Positions 57,374-64,000 of a stretch of 64,000 bases of DNA are shown here, one piece after another. Origin of the DNA: Stereum hirsutum FP-91666 SS1. Taxonomy: Eukaryota; Basidiomycota; Agaricomycetes; Russulales; Stereaceae. Where the stretch lies: contig NW_006763153.1 in NCBI RefSeq assembly GCF_000264905.1, positions 439,737 through 503,736 on the forward strand, given 5' to 3'. How positions within the stretch are numbered: the first letter of the stretch is position 1; each line of letters opens with the position of its first letter. A program made the translations under genes and the position numbers. Below the pieces are notes generated by a model. It was given only the letters and a program-made list of their open reading frames with translations, was not told the origin of the DNA and did not search any database.

Positions 57374-58055
57374 GTCTTGCTTAAATTTCATTTCGTTCTA
57401 GTCTTCTCGGATATCGATAGAGTTGAAGGCGCACATTCCGGTGGAGACCGCGGAGTCGACGAAGCAAGAGGAGCAGACAGAGAAAGCGTGATGTATCGCG
57501 CCGGGTATGGTTATAGCGCGAGGGGGGAGTATAGTACCTGCTTCAAACTTGCGATGAAGAGAAGTACTGATATGTCGAGAGGGCCGATGTCGACAGCGAA
57601 GAGGATCCGCTAGTGAAGGTCTAGAAAAGGGAGAAAACTGAGCACACACCAAGCTTAGAACAAGAGTGGTATTATCGATAATACGGCCTCGTGACTGCGA
57701 TGGGACCCATGAGTTTCGACGACTGAGCTGTGGGTGGTGGAACAGAGCAGATCTTTCAGTATACAAGCAGGTTCGAAGCAAGGAGAGGGGGTCGACGGCA
57801 GGGAATTGTTCGGTGCCACATCTGGAGATAAGATTAGATGTATTGGCCGAGCGATAAAAGTGAACTTCGACAGTCCCTCTTCCCCTCCACGACCTCACCC
57901 ACCCTAACATCCTGCCAGTCGCGACCAATTATATCTCTATACCATCACGCTAGCCTACTGAGCACAGAATCCGAACCCAATCACAACGAAAGCGAATGAC
58001 GTCCATCCGGCGGCGAAGCGCGCCACCTCACGCACTTGCTCACAGCCATGAAACT
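57374..58055. other. Spacer between COG3 relics 2 and 3
   Basis: No recognisable coding sequence. Confidence 0.3.
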
Positions 58056-60600
58056 GCAAACCGTCCTTCTCGTTCGAGGAGTTGAAGTCAAGGCAACACT
58101 ATGAGACCTCGACGACCTGAGATTAGTATCCGTGAACAATACGCTTGATATTCATTCGTTGCCATTCAAGGTCCGTCTCGTCGCACTTTGTCCATCCTCT
58201 TGACAGCTGACGCTGCACAACGGTGAATAGTTTACGGCGGGGGAAGTGAGCTCCTGGGTATCAATATCCGTCAGTTTCGTTGAATTACGACCTCCATCCC
58301 GACAGTCAACACTCGGCATCCCCTTCTTATGACCTCCGCCTTCGCCCGCTCCCCCTGTCTCTCCTCTGCAACCACCACACCCACGACCCCACACCAACAC
58401 CCACATGTCCATCCCACCGTCCCGATAGGATCCCCGCAGTAGTTCCACGAATAGTTTGCACTCCTCGATAGGTTGCTAGTGCGCAGCCAAGATCGCATTT
58501 TTAGGAAACATCTAGAGTGGCTTGAGGTTTGGGCGTGCGTTTCTGAGATATTGGTGAGGAGGGTAGAGCAAGTCTAGGCCGAGATTGAGGGGATGGTAAA
58601 GAGGTGTAAGCTTGTAGGAGGCTTGTTAGTGGTCGCTATCTGAGGATGAGATTCTCCTCCGTGGGTATGTTGCGTTCGTGCTGAACTTGACACGTCTTTG
58701 AGTCGTGTAGGACCTGTCGGTTAAACAGCAGAAAGCGATCGGAAAGAGACTCGATTGTTCTCGGTAGTTTGAACGCACGACGAGGATATTCAACCATCCG
58801 GGCGGCTCGCTCGTCCTCCACACCGATCTCCTATATATTGTTGAACGCGTCGATCGCCTTTCTCAAGACTCTCGTAGGTTCTTCTCCTTCTCCCTCCCTT
58901 CCCTGCCCTCGATTCGTTCTGATTGCTGAGTCCTGACTCTTTCCGAATGTAGCGCCACTCTCGCGAAGTCGAGCCCTATCTCCGTTTGTAGCAGTGTAAG
59001 ACTAGCACGATGACGCTTGTCAAGCTGTTTTTTGTTGGGTCATTGCTTGCATTCTCACAGGATCTTACACGGCGAAAAGGTATGTTCTTTCTACCACGCC
59101 CATAGTATCTGCGCCATACTACCACCTACGCCAGGCTACCCTCCGTCCACTCCCTTTGATCCCCTCTCGTTTCATTTTGTCGATGACTAACAACATCGAT
59201 TCATCATCGTGACGCAGGAAGTCTGGTCGACAGCAACACAACCTCAATACTCGCTTCCAGTCCGTCCACTATCCAGTGGTTCCGGTCCTCTCCTCTCCGA
59301 GCTTGAGCGACGAGCAGCATCGCCGCCCAACCAATTCGTTTCCTTATCGCGGGTACGTTCGCTTCCTTCTTCTACATTCTGCTTTATCATTTTATCTGCG
59401 GATCTGTCTTCCACTTTGCTGTTCGTGCGATTAGGACGTCAAATGTGGCCGCCACATTCCTCTTCGCTGGAGTTTGTGATTTTTGACGTGAATGCTGATG
59501 CGAATTCTTGGTTCCTTGATCTAGGAGTGTCATACGGCGTGTTTCTTGGCGAGGAAAGTGATCGTAATGAGAAGGTTGGTCGAGGAAGTGAGAGGGTTGG
59601 AGGTGGAGTTGAGGTCGTCGAGGTGGTACGTCCCTTCTTCGCCCTTCTTCTCTGTCAGTACTATTCCCTATATCGCAAAATCAAGGCCACTTCAGCCGTG
59701 TTGGATGAGGAAGTGGCTGACTGTGTTGGTTTCGAAGCATACGGACTCCCTCGTTCGACTTTGAACATCTTTCGGAATGCGTGTGGGTACCTTGTTGATG
59801 AATGGATGAACGGGCGGACCGGCGAATAGACCGACGCATGAATTGATTGCCTGGCCGGGATATCTATGGGCGTGGGCACAGACGAGGGCGGGACGTAGTC
59901 GCTGGAATAAGTCCTGCACGGAAAACTGGGAGCCCCATTGGTCTCTTTTTGATTTCGGGGAAGAGGAACTCTGGTGTGTCTCCCTTCCACTAAGATGCTC
60001 CGCAGCTTTCTTCCTCGTCTCCTCAATCTTCTTCTCACCCACACTGTCTTTTGTGACGCATTGATCTCGTTACGTCTCACCTCTTCTCTGTAATCTTTTA
60101 CCGTTCTGAACCAATTCGCGCTTCCACGATCGTTTCGTTGGTCGCTGACTGGATTCCTTTTCCGTATATCAGTCTTTCCTACCACACTCCCTTCCTCACT
60201 CCGTCCTTTGTCTTTCTCGACAAAGTATCGACATACTGCCCGTCATTTCGCCCCTATCACGGACATCCGAGCTCTACGAACCTATTCTACCCGCGGGTTC
60301 GGCCCAAGCGCCCAACCAATTGTACGACCAACGTCCTCAACTGATGCATCCAAACACACGCAATCAGTCCACCTATCAACGCACCCAATCGACAAACTGT
60401 CCACCTTCCTACCAAAAAAACAACTCGCACATGCAAGCATGCACACAATCACCAAACGAAACAACCAGAGCGCTTACCTCCAACCTCCTCGCGGCTATCT
60501 CTACGACGAGCTCTGTCCTCGTATCCTACACGAACAAAGGCTCGACGTGTTCTGTGAGGTATGCACCGTCTGTACTTGATGTACCATCGCTGCTGTGGAG
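58056..60600 (+). pseudogene. COG3: COG3 relic 3
   Basis: Pieces: a damaged SFEELKS start (about 58068), RTTRIFNHPGGSLVLHTDLL and YIVERVD (58770-58850), HSREVEPYLRL then TAG then QCKTSTMTLVKLFFVGSLL (58953-59050), GPLLSELERRAASPPNQFVS (about 59285-59345), ECHTACFLARKVIVMRRLVE and EVRGLEVELRSSR ending at gtacgt (59525-59625), and GYLYDELCPRILHEQRLDVF followed by CE at gtatgc (60494-60560). The last block is the C-terminal YDDLRPRILHE region of COG3, present only in this copy. The TAG fits a CAG-to-TAG change. Not a working gene. Confidence 0.75.
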
Positions 60601-62190
60601 GACGAGGGATCCGGTCTTCCACTGCATCCGGCTCAGATTCTGATGATTCGTTAGATCTCGTTGCGGGGTGTCCGAGGAATGAGAAATCAAGGATGCGGGG
60701 AGGTATGATAGACAGGATGAGGACGAATGGAGATAACGACGGGAGCGAGAAGGCATTGGGCGATGGTGCCACAGGATGCACAACCGATATTGCTGTTCGA
60801 GGTGTAGGGCGTGATGTGGAATGTGCCTGGCCAGTTCTTTCCCAGTTCTCGGATAGATGATATTGATTGGTCGGATGGTGGGTAAGGGCGAGAAGTCAGC
60901 GAAAAAGTTAGTCTTTTCTTTTTTGCGTATGTCCACGTCCATGTCCATATCGGGGTACTGATTTTATTCAATTCGTCCTGCCCTGTTTCGTTCCATGGCG
61001 TTAGGCCCGAACCGAACCGAACCGAACCTCACCGGGAAAAGCAAAGAAGCAGACGCGATAGATCTAATTGTAAGCCAGAATTTCCAGCTTTCGGAAGCGA
61101 CGAGGGGGGATGTATACTTTGCACCCGACGGCGAGGAAGACGACGTAGGTTTGGGCTCAGTTGTCTGAGTTCGTGCAGGTGCGTTTCTTCAACTGTCTGT
61201 CAATCCGTTTCCGTTGCATGGATTCTTGTGTCGGTGCGTGCGGATCCAGAGGCTGAGCTGGCGCTCTTTTCTGTTGTATGTTGGGGTGTGCGGATATGTC
61301 AGCCAGCGAGCTTCTGAGACTTCGCACAAGTAGCACTCAATCACGGTCATTTATCGCTGATCAACGCGTCCGAACTCATCAAATAACAAGCAGCCATTGT
61401 TACCTTTCCACTCACACCCGTAGTGGAAATTAAATCCTAGACTTCACCACGGAAATTACACGCGAGATGGCAATCGTAATACCGAACTAACTCCACCGCC
61501 GCCACCTCCACACCCCCTACAAGTTCCTCGCCGAAAAAAACCAAACTCCCTCGCAGGCGCATGGTCGGGAATAGATTTAGCGGAGCGAGGGGCATGAATA
61601 AGCCTAGGAGAAGAGCTTGACATGGTATTGTCTCTTGTGAGACTTTGCTAATATTGAGGGAGAGATAGTGAGACGGCTTGAGGGGCTGACAACGAGGTTG
61701 GATGCGGACAGCGTCACGACGGTTGTGGGGGTGAAAAGCGTGGCTATTGTGTGCCGATTCGGATGTAGGAACGGAAATGGTTTTGTAAGAGTGAGATCAT
61801 TGTCCTTGTAGATACAGAGGTAGGTGTGTTAATTCGAGGAAATCCAGCTGTCATAGCATATAATTGCTGCAAATCATGAAAAGAGTTCAGCAGTGTATAC
61901 ACAGTAACTCCTGTGGTGTCATCGTACATAGTGTGGAACCAAAAAATAGGAAACAGACACACATCAGTGTAACGAGACAAAGCAAGCCGCCAAGGTGAGA
62001 GCCCAGATGACGGAAGACCATCACGTGGAGAGTGGAATAACCTAGTCTATTGCGCGGTGTGCTAGCGAATTCAGATAAACCAACGTCAATATCCCGCTAT
62101 TCGGAGATGTAGTCGACGAGATCACGCTTACTATGTCCTGGAAGGGTTATACTTCGAGCCTGTCAATCTGGCTGTTGAGAATCGAGCTAG
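60601..62190. other. Gene-poor stretch
   Basis: A short ccgaa run at about 61010-61030. Open frames on both strands lack domain content. Further decayed COG3 3' sequence is possible between 61.0 and 61.7 kb but I could not recognise it. Confidence 0.35.
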
Positions 62191-62352
62191 TTGCAGCTCG
62201 ACGTTGCGAGACGTTTCGAATCTCGATACGTTTCGGTATTCAGTCTGAGTCAGCGGCGCAGCCGCATGTTGTTATTCCTTGCCCTTACAGGCAAGTGGAG
62301 CAGGTTTATAGTATTTTGTAGAATATTCTAGATGTACTGTACAAGTAGTATA
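62191..62352 (+). repeat. Dispersed repeat, copy 2 (solo-LTR-like)
   Basis: Matches the minus strand at 5141-4985: ttgcagctcgacgttgcgag, then tgtagaatattctaga, tgtaca and tataaat in order. Divergence between blocks is substantial, so the copies are old. Confidence 0.5.
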
Positions 62353-62364
62353 AATTGTGCAATA

Positions 62365-62633
62365 GACCTTATATGTTACGAGTTTTCTGGAAATTTTTCA
62401 ATCCAGATCAGTACAAACTCAGCTCAAAACATGGTGATTTCCAGTACTAAATGCCCGGTGGCGCAAGAAATTTCTTTCTTCGTGATTGGCCAAGCGCGCT
62501 CCACGCCCGCCATTACGCCGAAGTAACTTGGAACGGCGACGGGATAGTCAATCCAAAAAAAGCTCCACTTGGTTCAAGACCAATACAAGGTCAGTACAAA
62601 AAGAGGTCGAGTTTTTCACTAACATATAAGGTC
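62365..62633. mobile_element. Small TA-flanked inverted-repeat element, family 2 copy 2 (269 bp)
   Basis: Inverted ends gaccttatatgtta flanked by TA at 62363-62364 and 62634-62635, with gagttttt near both ends. Same terminal family as 18740-18845. Noncoding. Confidence 0.7.
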
Positions 62634-62799
62634 TAATACATGTCTCGTCGTAGGGCATCGGATTGCCCTAACGCGAGTCGTTCTCACCAACCAGCGCGAT
62701 TGCAATCCCTCGTCCATTTTCCTCTGATTTTTCGTGCTTTTTCACTCTCGCTCACGAAAATCCAACACTGGCTCTCAGATCCACAGAGATCTCCTACCC

Positions 62800-63565
62800 A
62801 CGCAAGCACGCTAATTCAATATTATCCCTTCGGAAGCGAGAATTGCACTCGGACTCGCCAAGGACGGGCAACCGAAACAAAATACTGCTCCAACAGTGAT
62901 CCATTCCGAGCTGATCGACTTCTGAAGCGCATCTTCCTCGCCGCCTGAGAGGCCGAATAAGCCCGCGCCTCAGGGAACCCACCCCTCACCGCCAGTGAGG
63001 CCCTATACCCAGCATCATCCATCATTCCCAGCTGCAACGTCTCTCTTCCCTACAGCAGCGTTGAAAACAGTGTCGGTAATCGCGACTACACAATCGACAT
63101 GGAAGTATATCTTTGGTCCTTTGAGCGCGATCTTGATAATATCGGTGTTGAGATCGTTGCCGACGAGTAGGTTGGCGAGTTGGGATGCGAGGGTATCGAG
63201 TGGTCCTGATCGTGGAATACCAAAGATGCGTTCGCGGCCGGGGGATCGTTGGATGGAGGATGCGAAGCCTGATACGAGGATGTCGAATGTTCTACACGCG
63301 AGCGAGTGGCATGCTGGTCGTCAGCAAACCCAACATCCAATAACTCAGACACAAGATGCGGAAATCTACCTTGGCGTACAGTCAAACGTAAGATAGCCAG
63401 CATCGTCATCAACGCGTCCCCAGCTCGGAACACGTCCGAGTCTACGAGAGCCTGAGATAGTCGACATTATTTGGTGGGCCGAAAACTCTTGTACGGGACA
63501 GGACGTCGATGGCAGAGTTGCGGGAGGGCCCGAAGATAATGGCTTTGGCGGCGAGGGGGTCCAAG
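62800..63565 (-). pseudogene. DUR1,2: Urea amidolyase (urea carboxylase part), relic
   Basis: Urea carboxylase/allophanate hydrolase degrades urea in the fungal cytosol. Minus-strand pieces: DPLAAKAIIFGPSRNSAIDV and TRVFGPPNNVDYL (63556-63450, end of the biotin carboxylase domain), ALVDSDVFRAGDALMTML in a shifted frame, then FDILVSGFASSIQ, FGIPRSGPLDTLASQLANLL and VGNDLNTDIIKIALKGPKIY (about 63290-63120, start of the carboxyltransferase AB domain), and finally AGYRASLAVRGGFPEARAYS (about 63010-62950). At least two frame changes and a loss between the last pieces. The N-terminus is cut at about 63580, where an inverted-repeat element begins. Confidence 0.75.
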
Positions 63566-63586
63566 AACGGAGATATTGGTAAGCAG

Positions 63587-63748
63587 GTTCGCCAAACCTA
63601 GGGAAATCCAGATTAGGATTTCCCCAAGTAAACCAATATTACGGCAATATCGTTATGCATAGGAAGATCTGGCGCTGCTGTCAGGAACACTGCCTAGGTT
63701 CGGATATCCGACTGTTTCCTGGATTTTCCTAGGTTTGGCGAAGCAGCC
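63587..63748. mobile_element. Small inverted-repeat element (about 162 bp)
   Basis: Left end ggttcgccaaacctaggg, right end (inward) ggctgcttcgccaaacctag; the shared core is ttcgccaaacctagg(g/a)aaatcca. A partial copy lies at 13105-13172. It sits at the broken 5' side of the urea amidolyase relic. Confidence 0.55.
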
Positions 63749-64000
63749 CCCGATGTACGAAGGGCGCGCAGTCACGCTGTGCCGTGTTTTCAACTTCGAC
63801 GGTTGCTTTACAGTCTGTCCGCCTGGATGACTTCTTAAAGAGCGACGACGAAGCACGTCATCGGTCTCCATCTACGCTTCGCCAAAATACGCGTTAAGTA
63901 CCTCGAGATCTGTACAGAGCTGGCCGCTAGATGGACGAGGATGTAGGATTAGTTCAAGTGAATAAGCAATGAGGGAGGGCCGTAGGAGAGGGTGGAAGTG
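63749..64000. other. Right edge, partly repetitive
   Basis: 63749-63795 matches 19243-19290. No gene recognised in the rest. Confidence 0.4.

Noticed and set aside
59209..59829. A 206-codon continuous open frame as an intact gene
   Set aside because: It runs through recognisable COG3 exons and their introns in changing frames; the true coding blocks are in other frames and the locus is a relic.

Overview
This window is nuclear DNA of a filamentous basidiomycete, most likely an Agaricomycete. The signs are many short introns (about 50-75 nt, GTRNGT...YAG), F-box proteins with a basidiomycete-type C-terminal barrel, a TET/JBP-like 2OG-Fe(II) oxygenase of the fungal expansion, a BED-finger hAT transposase and a Mug135-like protein. 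There is no bacterial operon logic, and I found no rRNA or credible tRNA gene.

Layout. 1-3488: 5' part of a hAT transposon (minus strand) running off the left edge. 3498-4040: fragment of a conserved fungal protein. 5199-7146: MFS transporter relic whose 3' end runs into a dispersed repeat (also at 62.2 kb). 7.56-12.1 kb: array A, a ladder of tiny exon-like units with a period of about 170-176 bp. 13.2-13.7 kb: a segment also present at 46.9 kb. 14.16-16.0 kb: F-box-family C-terminal fragment, abutting a hydantoinase/oxoprolinase pseudogene (16.1-18.5 kb). 18.7-19.1 kb: two small inverted-repeat elements. 20.1-21.2 kb: intact acidic nuclear-type protein. 22.25-24.2 kb: TET/JBP-like oxygenase with one in-frame TGA. 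25.3-26.0 kb: a 686-bp inverted-repeat element. 27.3-28.4 kb: a three-part higher-order tandem repeat of 386 bp. 29.2-30.3 kb: intact Mug135-like coiled-coil gene. 33.6-38.3 kb: small lineage-specific genes. 39.8-43.7 kb: array B, related to array A, interrupted by two mobile elements and headed by the N-terminal part of a P-loop NTPase (43.76-44.45 kb). 44.8-60.6 kb: three decayed + strand copies of the Golgi tether gene COG3, separated by an F-box gene (47.7-51.8 kb) and a nested pair of TA-flanked transposons (52.5-55.3 kb). 62.8-63.6 kb: urea amidolyase relic.

The region is therefore a mix of a few healthy accessory genes and many relics of ordinary housekeeping or metabolic genes (COG3, urea amidolyase, hydantoinase, MFS, F-box), cut up by DNA transposons. 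The least explained structures are arrays A and B and the 386-bp array. All are tandem DNA in which many units carry a splice-donor-like sequence, so they look like amplified exon cassettes rather than simple satellites. Protein names come from motif recognition by eye; no database search was run.
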